NCBI GenBank assembly: GCA_963575745.1 | Contig: CAUYUJ010020615.1 | Location: forward strand, 1,366,470-1,430,469 | Source of the DNA: Prorocentrum cordatum | Taxonomy: Eukaryota > Sar > Dinophyceae > Prorocentrales > Prorocentraceae | Direction of reading: 5' to 3' | Length of the DNA stretch: 64,000 nt | Shown here: one piece after another, positions 46,136 to 56,500 of the stretch | Layout: every line of letters begins with the position of its first letter | Numbering within the stretch: position 1 is the first letter of the stretch | Notes under the pieces: model-generated | Database searches by the model: none | What the model was told of the DNA's origin: nothing | Seen by the model: the letters and a program-made list of their open reading frames with translations, nothing else | Position numbers and translations under genes: made by a program

Positions 46136-47700
46136 CCCACGAACCCGGAAAGGAATCTAGAAATGTAAGACATGGCAACGTTTCAAAGACACCTGATTTG
46201 GCGACGGGCAAATGCAATGGTTAGTGTATCGATCTTGATGTACCGTGCCGAGGGCTGTGCTGAACAAAGCCGTGCTAAATTGCGATGTGCCATGCCGCGA
46301 TTGTGCTCTATAGCGTTTTGGATCGAGTCCTGGTTTGCATCCGAGTCCTGACCGAATTGATCTGGATCTTAAGCTCGAGCTGCCTGAGCAAATGACTAGT
46401 AGCTGCCCCAGAGCTGATTGACAGGGGGACATGCCAGGATGACGCGCCGCGAAACGTTCCAAGGGACGCGCCAAGCGACGTGCCAGGGGACGTGCCACGG
46501 GGACGCGCCACGCGACGTGCGAGGGGGACTCGCCAGGGGGACTCGCCACGGAACGTGCCAAGGAACGTGCCAAGTTGCAACGCTGAGTGAGTGTATCGAT
46601 CTTGATGTACCGTGCCGAGGTCTGTGCTGTGCTGCGCCGTGCTGAACTGCGATACATGCCCGGAGGACGCGCCGCGGAACGTCCCAAGGGACGCGCCAAG
46701 CGACGTGCCAGGGCACGTGCCACGGGGACGCACCGCGGGACGTGCCGAGGGAACGCGCTACGGAACGTGCCAATGGACGTGCCACGGGACGTGCCAAGGG
46801 ACGCGCCGCGCGACGTGCCAGCGGGACTCGCCACGGGACGCGCCACGGAACGTGCCAAAGAACGTGCCAAAGAACGTGCCAAAAAACGTGCCAAAAAACG
46901 TGCCAAATTACAATGCCGGGTGCATCGATCTTGATGTACCGTGCCGAAGGCTGTGCTGTGCTGCGCCGTGCTGAACTACGATGTGCCATGCCGCGATTGT
47001 GCTCGAGAGTGTTGTGTATCGAATCTTCATTTGCATCCGAGTCCTAACCGAACTGATCTGGATCTTAAGCTCGAGCTGCCTGAGCACATAGTAGCTGCCC
47101 CAGAGCTAATTCACAGGGGGGGCATGCTAGGAAGACGCGCCGCGGAAAGTTCCAAGGGACGCGCCAAGCGACGTGCCAAGGGACGTGCCATGGGGACGCA
47201 CCGCGGGACGTGCCAAGGGGACGCGCTACGGAACGTGCCAATGGACGTGCCACGGGACGTGCCAGGGGACGCGCCGCGCGACGTGCCAGGGGGACTCGCC
47301 ACAGGACGCGCCACGGAACGTGCCAAATAACGTGCCAGGTTGCAATGCTGAATGAATGCATCGATCTCGACGTACCGTGCCGAGGGCTGTGCTGTGCTGC
47401 GCTGCGCCGTGCTAAACTGCGATGTGCCATGCCGCGATTGTGCTCTATAGTGTTCTGGATCGAGTCCTCCGTTGCATCCGAGTCCTGACCGAACTGATGT
47501 GGATCTTAAGCTCGAGCTGCCTGAGCACATAGTCCACATAGTAGCTTCCCCAGAACTAAATGACAAGGGAACATGCCAGGAAGACGCGCCGCGGAACGTT
47601 CCAAGGGACGCGCCAAGCGACGTGCCAGGGGGCGTGCCACGGGAACGCACCGCGGGACGTGCCAAGGAGACGCGCTACAGAACGTGCTGGGGACAAGCGT
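46126..47700 (+). repeat. Macro-satellite: about 200-bp module plus GACGTGCCA minisatellite
   Basis: A unique-looking module (ATCGATCTTGATGTACCGTG, CTGTGCTGTGCTGCGCCGTG, GATGTGCCATGCCGCGATTG, TGCTCTATAG, GGATCGAGTCCT, TGAGCACATAGTAGCTGCCC) alternates with blocks of an 11-12-bp unit (ACGTGCCAAGGG and variants). Modules start near 46228, 46594 (short), 46926 and 47356; minisatellite blocks are 46428-46582, 46662-46910, 47120-47340 and 47560-47690. More modules are at 49950-50645 and a diverged one at 62110-62230. The module's GGATCGAGTCC resembles a pol III B box, but no A box is evident. Confidence 0.85.
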
Positions 47701-48340
47701 CGTGCTGGTGGCCTTGACACGTAAAAATACGTGGCTCCAGCTCGGGACAATCATATTAGAGATCGCCCTGGGTGGCCTGAGCATGAAAAAACACGTGGTT
47801 CCAGCTCGGGACAGCCATGTTAGATACCCTCCTGCGTGACTTGGATACGCTGAATTCGCGCTCCCGCTCGAGACATCCTCGCAATGTCTTCTCTGGAGAG
47901 GCCCCTAAAGCGCAACCCCCTGTTCAGAGCAAGAAACAGAACTTTTCTGTTTTGGGACATGTGTTCGGCTAGCGCTTTTCGGCCCCCCGTGCGTTTCCTC
48001 ATAATTCGGCGTTGGGCCCGACGCCATGTTAGATGCCCCAACTATGCAAAACCATCGTGTCGCTCGAGACATCCTCAACAAAGTGTGAAAAGCAAGCGTT
48101 TCGCTCGAGACATCCCCCAACTCTGCAAAACCCGCGTTTCGCTCAGGCCGCAACACATTCTGACAAAAAACAAGCGTTTTGCTCGAGACATCCTCAAATT
48201 TTAATACGCTGGCCCACCTCGACTTCGACAATTACCAGGAAAAGAATCCGCCGCCCCACCTCAGTCATGGCACCGGGGGCAGTTGACAAACTAAAAGAAA
48301 ACCCTGGGCAAACGCCCTTTCCGGGAACAAGGGATTTGCC
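47700..48340 (+). repeat. GCTCGAGACATCCTC repeat region
   Basis: CGTTTCGCTCGAGACATCCT or close variants occur near 47862, 48058, 48092, 48120 and 48175. Upstream, TGGCCT, AAACACGTGGTTCCAGCTCG and GGACA repeats twice at 47708-47815. Between 48205 and 48340 lies a block (AATCCGCCGCCCCACCT, AACTAAAAGAAAACCCTGGG, CCCTTTCCGGGAACA) repeated at 49650-49800, 50930-51040 and, weakly, 63810-63850. Confidence 0.8.
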
Positions 48341-48615
48341 ACATTTCTGAAATTCGGTGGAACCCCTCACGCAGATCGGCGGGGTCAGGGTCCACAAACA
48401 CAAGGGATTTACTACATTTCTGAAATTCGGTGGCACCCCTCTTGCAGATCGGTGGGGTCGGGGTCAAAAACACATGGGATGTGCCCCATGTCTTGAAATT
48501 CGGTGGCCCACCTCACGCAGATCGGTGGGGTCAGGGTCCAAAAACAAAAAAGATTTGCCTCATGTCTTGAAATTCGGTGGCACTCCTCATGCAGATCGGC
48601 GTGGTCAGGGTCGAA
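48340..48615 (+). repeat. 73-74-bp tandem repeat, 4 units
   Basis: CGGTGG anchors lie at 48355, 48428, 48501 and 48575. Units contain CACGCAGATCGGCGGGGTCA, GGGTCCAAAAACA and CATNTCTTGAAATT. Confidence 0.9.
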
Positions 48616-48691
48616 CATGATGGACCCACGAACCCGGAAAGGGATATAGACATGTGGAGCATGGACACGTTTTCACGATACCCAACTGGGC

Positions 48692-48840
48692 AACACCTCA
48701 CGAAACATCCCACGAGACACTTCACGAAACATCCCACGAGACACCTCACGAAACATTCCACGAGACACCTCACGAAACATTCCACGAGACACCCCGCGAA
48801 ACATTCCACGAGACACCCCACGAAACATTCCACGACGACA
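48692..48840 (+). repeat. 24-bp tandem repeat, 6 units
   Basis: CACGAAACATTCCACGAGAC followed by ACCT repeats six times with few changes. Plus-strand translation gives an 8-residue HLTKHSTR pattern, a product of the 24-bp period. Confidence 0.95.
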
Positions 48841-48860
48841 GGCAACCACTCAACCAAGGC

Positions 48861-49612
48861 GGTGTGGTCGTGCTGGGGAGTGGTCGTGCTGGGGTGTGGT
48901 CGTGCTGGGGGGTGGTCGTGCTGGGGGGTGGTCGTGCTGGGGGGGTGGTCGTGCTGGGGGGTGGTCGTGCTGGGGCGTGGTCGTGCTGGGGCGTGGTCGT
49001 GCTGGGGCGTGGTCGTGCTGGGGTGTGGTCGTGCTGTGGTGAGGTCGTGCTGGGGTGTGGTCGTGCTGGGGTGTGGTCTTGCTGGGGTGGGGTCGTGCTG
49101 GGGTGGGGTCCTGCTGGGGTGTGGTCGTGCTGGGGTGTGGTCGTGCTGGGGTGGGGTCGTGCTTGGGTGGGGTCGTGCTGGGGTGTGGTCGTTCTGGGGT
49201 GTGGTCGTGCTGGGGTGTGGTCGTGCTAGGGTGGGGTCGTGCTGGGGTGGGGTCGTGCTGGGGTGTGGTCGTGCTGGGGTGTGGTCGTGCTGGGGTGTGG
49301 TCGTGCTGGGGCGTGGTCGTGCTGGGGTGGGGTCGTGCTGGGTGGGGTCGTGCTGGGGTGTGGTCGTGCTGGGGTGGTCCGCACCCTGTGATTTATCGAT
49401 CGGGTCGTGCTGGGGTGTGGTCGTGCTGGTGCTGGGGTGTGGTCGTGCTGGGGTGTGGTCGTGCTGGGGTGTGGTCGTGCTGGGGTGTGGTCGTGCTGGG
49501 GTGTGGTCGTGCTGGGGCGTGGTCGTGCTGGGCGTGGTCGTGCTGGGGTGTGGTCATGCTGGGGGTGTGGTCGTGCTGAGGTGTCCCTCACCCTGTGATT
49601 TATCGATCGGGA
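48861..49612 (+). repeat. 15-bp minisatellite GTGGTCGTGCTGGGG, about 48 units
   Basis: Nearly unbroken 15-bp units over 740 bp. The sequence CACCCTGTGATTTATCGATC GGG interrupts the array at 49382-49406 and also forms its right edge at 49588-49611, so the last 200 bp may be a duplicated array end. The long open frame through it (VVVLGCGRAGVWSCWG) reflects the repeat. Confidence 0.97.
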
Positions 49613-49861
49613 TTTCAAAAACAAGCGTTTCGCCTGAGACATCCTCAAATTTTAATCCGCCGGCCTCCTTCGACCTCGATATTTATCAGGGAAAGAATCC
49701 GCCGGCCTCCTTCAAGTTGGGCACCGGGGACATGTTTACATACTAAAAGAGAACCCTGGGCCGACGCCCTTTCCGGGAAAAACACATGGGATTTGCCACA
49801 TGTCTTGAAATCCGGTGGCAACCCTCACGCAAATCGGTGGGGTCAGGGTCAACATGATCGA
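49613..49861 (+). repeat. Copy of the 48168-48350 block
   Basis: AAACAAGCGTTTCGCCTGAG, ACATCCTCAAATTTTAATCC, CAGGGAAAGAATCCGCCGGC, CTAAAAGAGAACCCTGGGCC, CCCTTTCCGGGAAAAACACA, then one 73-bp unit. The same modules in the same order as 48168-48500 imply segmental duplication within the domain. Confidence 0.85.
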
Positions 49862-50650
49862 CCACGAACCTGGAAAGGAATCTAGAAGTGTAACGCGTGG
49901 CAACGTTTCAAAGACACCTGATTGGCTGACGGGCAAATGCAAAGCTGAGTGTATCGATCTTGATGTACCCAGCCGAAGGCTGTGCTGTGCTACGCCGTGC
50001 TGAACTGCGATGCATGCCAGGAGGACGCGACGCGGAACGTCCCAAGGGACGCGCCAAGCGACGTGCCAGGGGACGTGCCACGGGGACGCACCGCGGGACG
50101 TGCCGAGGGAACGCGCTACGGAACGTGCCAATGGACGTGCCACGTGACGTGGCACGGGACGCGCCGCGCGACGTGCCAAGAGGACTCGCCACGGGACGTG
50201 CCAAAGAACGTGCCACAGAACGTGCCAAATTGCAATGCTGAATGTATCGATCTTGATGTACCGTGCCGAAGGCTGTGCTGTGCTGCGCCGTGCTGAACTG
50301 CGATGTGCCATGCCGCGATTGTGCTCTATAGCGTCGTGGATCGAGTCCTCCTTTGCATCCGAGTCCTGACCGAACTGATCTGGATCTGAATCTCGAGCTG
50401 CCTGAACATATAGTAGCTGCCCCAAAGCTAAATGACGGGGGGACATGCCAGGACACGCTGCGAAACGTCCCAAGGGACGCGCCAGGCGACGTGCCAGGGG
50501 ACGTGCCATGGGGTCGCACCGCGGGACGTGCCAAGGGGACGCGCTACGGAACGTGCCAATGGATGTGCCACGGGATGTGCCAGGGGACGCGCCACGCGAC
50601 GTGCCAAGGGGATTCGCCAAGGGACGCCCCACGGAACGTGCCAGGAATCT
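49862..50650 (+). repeat. Macro-satellite, second block
   Basis: AACCTGGAAAGGAATCTAGA, ACGTTTCAAAGACACCTGAT and then the ATCGATCTTGATGTACC module (49950 and 50246) with GACGTGCCA blocks 50010-50230 and 50445-50645. This repeats the arrangement starting at 46126. Confidence 0.85.
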
Positions 50651-51379
50651 CGGAAAAACAAACGAATTAGTCGAGACATCCTCGAAATTCTTGCGCGCGG
50701 CACGCTTTTCCTCGTCTCTGTCGGGGCTCCAGACTTTGTTTTTGTTTCTATGGTTCTAGGAAAAAAAAAAACCGCGCCCTCTTTGTGACGAAGGAAAACG
50801 GGGGTCCGCGGACCCCGTTATTTATGGAGGATTCGAGGTGGGGAGTCGACTTTCCTCGAGCGGGCACGCGCGAAACGAATATTGTTCACGCCGCCGAGTT
50901 GGACTTCACCCCGTTGTGCATCGAGCGGAAATCCGCCGGTCTCCTTCAAGTCAAAACCGGGGGTAATCCATCTAATGAAAGAGAGCCATGGGCCCGCGCC
51001 CTTTCCGGGAAAAAACACAGGATTTGCAAAATTTCAATACTTCGTAGACAAGCTTTTTGCACAGCATACGCGAGCAAGCTCGAAATACAACACCGAATTC
51101 AACAATATCATCAGAATCTCAACTTGTCGTGCCGATTACTCATCGTCTTCGCGTGAGGTCCCGACGCTGCTTCACGGCGGCGTCAAGGCCTCATGATTTC
51201 GCTCTTGCATTGCCCATTATCCGAGAGAGGGGGCCGGCGGCAGGGGCGAAGCCCTTACGGATAACCACCTGGACCCACAGACATTGGATTCACGGGGCAC
51301 TGCGCGTTAGGCATCATGCTGTGCACGGAGCTGTGGCGTTGCAGACCCATGTTGTGATCTTTCGGGGGAAGAGTTTCCC
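50651..51379. other. Edge of the satellite domain; no gene
   Basis: GTCGAGACATCCTCGAAATT at 50668 and AAATCCGCCGGTCTCCTTCA, CCCTTTCCGGGAAAAAACAC at 50930-51020 are further module copies. 51205-51270 is the partner of 3815-3880. Nothing else was recognised. Confidence 0.5.
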
Positions 51380-51645
51380 AGGGTGAGGAGAGGGGAGGAG
51401 GGAGAAGGCGAGGGGAGCGGAGAGGAGGAGAGAGGGGGGCGGAGGTTGGAGGGGAAGTAGGAGGACAAATGAGGGAGGAGGGAGGAGGGAGGGGGAGAAA
51501 GGAAGAGGAGGAGGAGGAAGTGGAGGAGGAGGAGGACGAGGAAGGAGGGAGGCGGATGGAGGAGGGGCGAGAAGGCGGGAGGAGGGGAGGGGAGGAAGAC
51601 GAGTAGGACGAGGAACAGGAGGGAGGACGAGGAGGGCGCAGACAA
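51380..51645. repeat. Polypurine (GGA/GGAGG) tract
   Basis: Almost entirely G and A on the plus strand for about 260 bp. Confidence 0.9.
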
Positions 51646-51834
51646 GCGAAGTGTCAAGGTCGGAAGCTCGAGCGCCACAGCGGGCTCAGCCACTTCCTCG
51701 AACACCTTCAATAACATGTGAATGCTCGAGCGCCGCAGCGGGCCTGGCCATCACACAAGCTCCTCCCATACCTATACGACCACCCTTCGGGTGATAAGGA
51801 GGTTGTGGGAGGGGGGCAGGGGGGGGAATCTCAT

Positions 51835-52345
51835 TATCGATCTCACCCAACGGGACACCACTGGACACAACTGGACACTTGTCGGTCTCACTATCGATCT
51901 CACTCAACGGGATACCACGGGACACAACGGGCTGCCACGGGACACCACGGGACACCGCGGGACACCTCTCGATCTCACGATCGGTCTCACCATCGCTCTC
52001 ACTATCGATATCACTCAACGGGCCACCATCGGACACCGCGGGACACCACGGGACACCTCCGGACACCACATCGATCTCACTATCGATCTCACCATCGATC
52101 TCACGATCGATCTTACTCAACGGGACCCCACGGGACACCACGGGACACCTGTCGATCTCACTATCGATCTCATTATCGATCTCACTCAACGGGACACCTC
52201 GGGACACCACATCGATCTCACTGTCCATCTCACTATCGAGGCGATCTCACGATCGATCTCACTCAACGGGCCACCATAGGACCCCACGGGACACTACGGG
52301 ACACCACGGGACACCGCGGGACACCGCGAGCCACCGCCAGACGGA
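51835..52345 (+). repeat. Two interleaved short satellites: CGATCTCACTAT and GGGACACCAC
   Basis: Runs of a 12-bp unit (CGATCTCACTAT) alternate with runs of an 11-bp unit (CGGGACACCAC) at least six times, ending in (GACG)n at 52332-52360. The GGGACACC words resume at 53905-53940 and 54785-54815, on the far sides of the LINE and of the composite element. Confidence 0.9.
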
Positions 52346-52419
52346 CGGACGGACGGACGGGCGGGCGGGGGATGCTGGGAATGCTGGGAAGACGGCGGAT
52401 CCCGGACGCACGGACGGAC

Positions 52420-53809
52420 GGATGCTGGGAAGACGGCGAGATCCCGCTCAGCTGGCACGAGTCCTTGGTGATCGCCATCTTCAAGAAGGGCGACCCGTCT
52501 GCGTGCGAGAACTACAGGCCCATCTGCCTGCTGCAGGCCGGATATAAGCTCTTCGCGGCACTTCTCCTGCGCCGCCTGAAGCGAGCAGGGGCCGAAGACA
52601 GAATTTGGCGGACGCAAGTTCGGGTTTAAATCAAAGCATGGCACCACAGACGCCATCTTCATTGCGAGGCGCAAATTGGAGGAGGCGTCTGCGCGGCAGG
52701 ACAAGCCGCTGGTGCTTCTTGCGCTTGACTGGGCTAAGGCGTTCGACAGCGTCATGCCCGATGCTCTCGTCGCAGCCCTGCGACGCTTCGGGCTGCCGGA
52801 CAAGATGTTGCAGATTGTCAAGGCGATATACACCGACAGGCATTTCGCAGTTCGCGAGGCTGGCAAAACCTCGGGGCAGCGGCAGCAGCAGGCTGGCATC
52901 TGCCAGGGTTGCCCCCTATCGCCGTTCTTGTTTGCCATTATGATGACTGTCCTCCTCCAGGATGCGAAGGCTTCGCTCGGCGACGCCGCTGGCGACGTCA
53001 GCGACCTGGTGTACGCGGACGACACGCTGATCGTCGCCCCGGGCGCTGCGGAGGCGGAGTTGTACATGAAGGCCATCTCGGACGCGGGCGCCAACTACGG
53101 TCTGAAGTACAACTGGAAGAAGCTGGAGGTCATGGCCACAGGGTGCAACGCCGCTGCCATGCTCATGCCGGACGGCTGCCCAATCCCAGAAAAGAAGAGC
53201 ATGGTGTACTTGGGGAGCGTCCTGACGTCCGACGGGTCCGTCGGAGCAGAGCTGAACCGGCGGGTTGGCCTCGCCCGATCCGTTTTTGACTCTTTGCAGC
53301 GCGTCTGGTCTCACTCTTCTCTGTCGACCAAGCGGAAGCTTACTATATACGCAGCATGTGTTGAATCGACGCTCCTATATAGTCTCCACACGCCTTGGTT
53401 ACGTCAGCACGAGTTATCGAAATTGAATGCGTTTCAGGCGCGGTGCCTGCGTAAAGTTTTAGGCATAGCGCATTCATATGTCAGTCGCGTCTCCAACGCC
53501 GAGGTCCTACAGCGAGCCCGGCGCACCAAGCTCAGCGACCTTCTGTTGCAGCGGCAATTGATTTTGTTCGGTGATGTTGCGCGCAAATGCAACGACCACC
53601 CTGTCAGGCAAGTCGTTTTCCAACCTTCCTCCTCCAACTTGACGCAGCAGCCCGGCCGCCGGAAGAGGGGCAGACCCCGGCAGGCGTGGGCGTCAGAATT
53701 GTATAAGCATGCGCAGCGTATTTGTCGTGATGCCAGTTGCAGCGTAAGTAATTTGGACACCTTTTCAGCGGAAGCCTGGAAAGCAGCAGTGCGCAAGTAT
53801 ATTGTCTAG
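52420..53809 (+). pseudogene. LINE-like reverse transcriptase, 5'-truncated and frameshifted
   Basis: The recognisable protein starts with EIPLSWHESLVIAIFKKGDP (52438 on) and NYRPICLL, the N-terminal RT fingers. After RIWRTQ one extra base near 52618 shifts the frame; it resumes with FGFKSKHGTTDAIF. Motif A is LLALDWAKAFDS (Asp codon 52727), motif B ICQGCPLSPFLF, motif C VYADDTLIVA (Asp pair 53018-53023). The thumb-side YLGSVLTSDG and LEVMATG follow, then a basic RKRGRPRQAWASELY tail; TAG at 53807. No endonuclease domain is present, so the element lacks its 5' part. Removing the shift leaves no other stop in the RT. Confidence 0.9.
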
Positions 53810-53875
53810 CGCACGATCGTGCCTTTGCTCATGTGCCTACGGACACGCGGCTTCATTCATTCATTCATTCATTCT
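52420..53875 (+). mobile_element. 5'-truncated non-LTR retrotransposon copy
   Basis: It consists of the RT pseudogene, a 43-bp 3' untranslated stretch and a microsatellite tail (ATTC)5 at 53853-53874, a common non-LTR ending. It sits in a satellite: GGGACACCGCGAGCCACCG CC and (GACG)n at 52318-52361 recurs at 53921-53960 beyond the element. At the 5' junction GATGCTGGGAAGACGGCG occurs twice (52381 and 52421). A 30-bp sequence after the tail (TTGACTTCGCCCTAGCAACG GC, 53873-53902) recurs at 54768-54797. Confidence 0.8.
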
Positions 53876-53960
53876 TGACTTCGCCCTAGCAACGGCGGAC
53901 ACAACGGGATGGGACTTCGCGGGACATCGCGGGCCACCGTCGGACGGACGGACGGACGGG

Positions 53961-54765
53961 AAATTCGCCGGCCCAACGGGCCAGGGCGTGCTAAGATCTC
54001 CGGTACCTGGTTAACAGTATTTCTAGTTCGCGCGCGCGGGGCGGCCCCTGGGGGTCCCCGGACGAAAAGTACCCCGGCAAGGTCCCGGCAAGGTCGGGTC
54101 AGAGATGCCGGAGTTCTGTTACAGGGCCCCAGGACGGGCCAAGAGGTCCCCAAGAAGCCTCCAAGACGGTCCAAGAGGGCCCCGAGACGGCCAAAGATCG
54201 CCCGAAGACGCCCAACAGGGCCCCAAGACAGCCCAAGAGGCCTCCAAGACGCCCCAAGGGCCTTCCAAGAGGCCTCCGAAGAGGGCCCCAAGAGGCCAAA
54301 ATCGTTGATTTTCATTGTTTTTTCGATGTTTTTTGCGTTCTGGCTTTTTCGGCTTCCGGACGCTCCAAGACGGCCCAAGAGGCCCCCAAGACCGCTCCAA
54401 GACGGCCCACGAGGCTCCCAAGACGGCCCCGGAACGGCCCGGCCCAGGAGGGCCCCCAAGACGGCCCAAGTGCCGCCCAAGACGGACCAAGAGGCCCCAA
54501 GACGGGCCCAAGAGGGGCTCAAGCGGGGAACCGAGAACTGAAAAATCGAGCCCTCCGCCCCAGAAGGCGCCCAGGAGGCCCCAAAAAGGCCCCAAGAGGC
54601 CCCCAAGAGGCCCCCAAGACGCCCCGCCCCAAGAGGCGCCCAAGAGGCCCAAAAGAGGCCCCAAGAGGCCCCAAAACGGCCCCCAAGAGGCCCCAAAACT
54701 CGGCTAGCCCACAACGGTGCGACAATATGGGCCGGCGGAATGAGCGAAGCGATTAAATAATCATT
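53961..54765 (+). repeat. Composite CCAAGAGG element, copy 1
   Basis: Left end ATTCGCCGGCCC, then GGCGTGCTAAGATCTC, a GGGGTCCCCGGACGA head (54047-54066), CCAAGAGGCC minisatellite, an AT-rich core (54295-54362, ending GCTTTTTCGGCTTCCGGA), more minisatellite, GGGGAACCGAGAACTGA (54525), more minisatellite, and right end GGGCCGGCGGAATGAGCGAA (54730). The ends are imperfect inverted repeats (12 of 13). Copies: 58945-59985 and part at 62730-63330. No protein is encoded. Confidence 0.75.
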
Positions 54766-55184
54766 TGTCTTGACTTCGCCCTAGCAACGGCGGACACCAC
54801 GGGACACCGCGGGACACACCCCAGGACCCAATTCCGAGTTCCCCGGGACCCTCCAGGACCCATCCCCGAGAACCTCCTCCCAGGACCCAGCACCAGGAAC
54901 CAGCCAGCCCCCAAAAAGTCCAGGACTCCCAGGCCCCAGGCCTTGCTCGCCTCGTCCTGTTCCTATGGATTTCCCCCTCTCCTCCTCCTCCTCCTCCTCC
55001 TCCTCCTCCTCCTCCTCCTCCTCCTCCTCCTCCTCCTCCTCCTCCTCCTCCTCCTCCTCCTCCTCCTCCTCCTCATTCCCCCCCCTCCTGCTCCCTGACG
55101 TCTTCCGCCTCCTGCTCCTCAACGTCCTGGTCTTGCTCGTCGTCTCCGTCTGAAGGGTCGGCGGCACCGGCCGTAAGGCCTTCG
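54766..55184. repeat. GGGACACC words and (CTC)n
   Basis: GGACACCACGGGACACCGCG at 54791 resumes the satellite seen at 51835-52345. (CTC)n of about 107 bp follows at 54969-55075. Confidence 0.85.
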
Positions 55185-55400
55185 CAATATATAAGGGTGC
55201 CCTTGGGAAGGCTACCCATCGGTCAAAATAGGTGGGTCGACGCGAGAAATTGGAAATCGTTGGACATATGTTGGGTCTCCGCCCACATCCTAAGAACGGA
55301 GAAAGAGGGAAAACCGCTAGACTCTTGAAATAGGACGGCGCTCGCAAGCAGATCCGGATTTGGATATCCCAGAATACCTATTTTCAACGACCGACGGGTA
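55185..55400 (+). repeat. Dispersed repeat (partner 11388-11622)
   Basis: CTCTTGAAATAGGACGGCG, AAGCAGATCCGGATTTGGAT and TATTTTCAACGACCGACGG follow the order of the 11.4-kb copy. Confidence 0.65.
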
Positions 55401-56361
55401 CCCATCCCTGCCACCGGGTTTCGACTACAACCCACGGCACTGGGCGGGCTCCCCGAGCCGAGCGTCCGCAGCCCCTCCGCCCATGCGGGGCCTGCACCAT
55501 GCAGCCGCCTTGGCACGGCGCGGCGGCACCGCCACCTCGCCGCACCCCCCCCCGCGCGCGCTTCGTTCAGGTTCCCCCCCCCCCCAGCCAAAAGGCAACC
55601 CCCTCGTCCAGGGCTGGGCGAGGGGAGGAGCGGGAGGCGGGGAAGGAGGGAGAGCTTTCCCCCCACCCTCTCCCCAATCCCCTCCTTCCCCTCCCCCTCC
55701 TCCTCCCCCTCCTCATTTTCCTCCTCCCCCTACTCCCCCCGGCCTCTTCGCTCGCTCCTCCTTTCCTCCTCCTCCTCCTCCTCCTCCTCCTCCCCCTCGT
55801 CCTGGTCCTCGTCCTCGTCCTCCTTCTCCTTCTCCTCCTCCTCTTCTTCCTCCTCTTCCTCCTCCTTCTCCTCGTCCTCCTCCTTGTCAGAGCCACGCGC
55901 TCCTCGGGGTACGGGGTCCGAGTCAACTGCATGCGGCAACTGGGGGCAGCTAACTCGCGCCTGTCGGAACCAGCCACGTGGCGTTTTCCCCGCGGCAGCG
56001 GCGCTAGCCGCGCTCCGTGACCTGGAGATGGGTACCAGACAGGGGGGATTGCGCATTTGGTTGAGAGGCGGGGCCATGTGGCCTCTCATGGTGGCCGTGT
56101 GCCCGCTCACCCTGGGGAACAAACCCAATGGCGCATGCCAGCTGATTGGTCAGGGGTTGATACGTAGTCGAAAAAATACCTCGCAGTAGCGACGTGAACC
56201 AGCCGTCCCCCTACGCCCCACGCCGTCTCGGCTGGAGGCAAGCCGCTGGGCGACAAAGAGCTGCCTATCCCCTGTTCGTCGGTGCGCGCGCCTTCGGGCC
56301 CGCTTCCTGCCGGTTGCCTGCAATTGCGGACAGCGGTGTGCACTGCGCACTTCCCGGATCC
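55401..56361. other. No gene; pyrimidine-rich tract at 55650-55890
   Basis: CCT/CTC-rich plus strand between 55650 and 55890. The rest is unique, without a supported gene. Confidence 0.5.
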
Positions 56362-56400
56362 GTGACTCCATGACTCCATGACTCCATGACTCCATGACTC
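56362..56400 (+). repeat. 8-bp tandem repeat TCCATGAC at the gap edge
   Basis: Four to five units of TCCATGAC run directly into the run of Ns, so the array length is unknown. Confidence 0.9.
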
Positions 56401-56500
56401 NNNNNNNNNNNNNNNNNNNNNNNNNNNNNNNNNNNNNNNNNNNNNNNNNNNNNNNNNNNNNNNNNNNNNNNNNNNNNNNNNNNNNNNNNNNNNNNNNNNN
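56401..56500. other. Assembly gap (100 N)
   Basis: Exactly 100 unknown bases, a conventional placeholder. The sequences on its two sides are different tandem repeats. Confidence 1.

Noticed and set aside
46230-46330. tRNA gene or tRNA-derived SINE suggested by GGATCGAGTCC
   Set aside because: No A box, acceptor stem or cloverleaf can be placed around it, and copies at 47010 and 62210 do not keep the motif.
46157-46989. Arginine/alanine-rich minus-strand proteins (GTSRGTSLGTFRGAS pattern)
   Set aside because: They are translations of the 11-12-bp GACGTGCCA minisatellite on the reverse strand and change frame at each module.
48577-49746. 389-codon plus-strand ORF
   Set aside because: Most of it is a translation of the 24-bp and 15-bp tandem repeats (HLTKHSTR, VVVLGCGRAGVWSCWG), so openness follows from the period.
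52332-52360. (GACG)n as a LINE target-site duplication by itself
   Set aside because: GACG runs are simple repeats and could arise independently; only the longer 40-bp flank similarity is kept as a finding.
54119-54664. Glycine/leucine/tryptophan-rich minus-strand ORFs (GPLGGLLG)
   Set aside because: Direct translation of the CCAAGAGGCC minisatellite; the AT-rich core between blocks is not conserved as protein.
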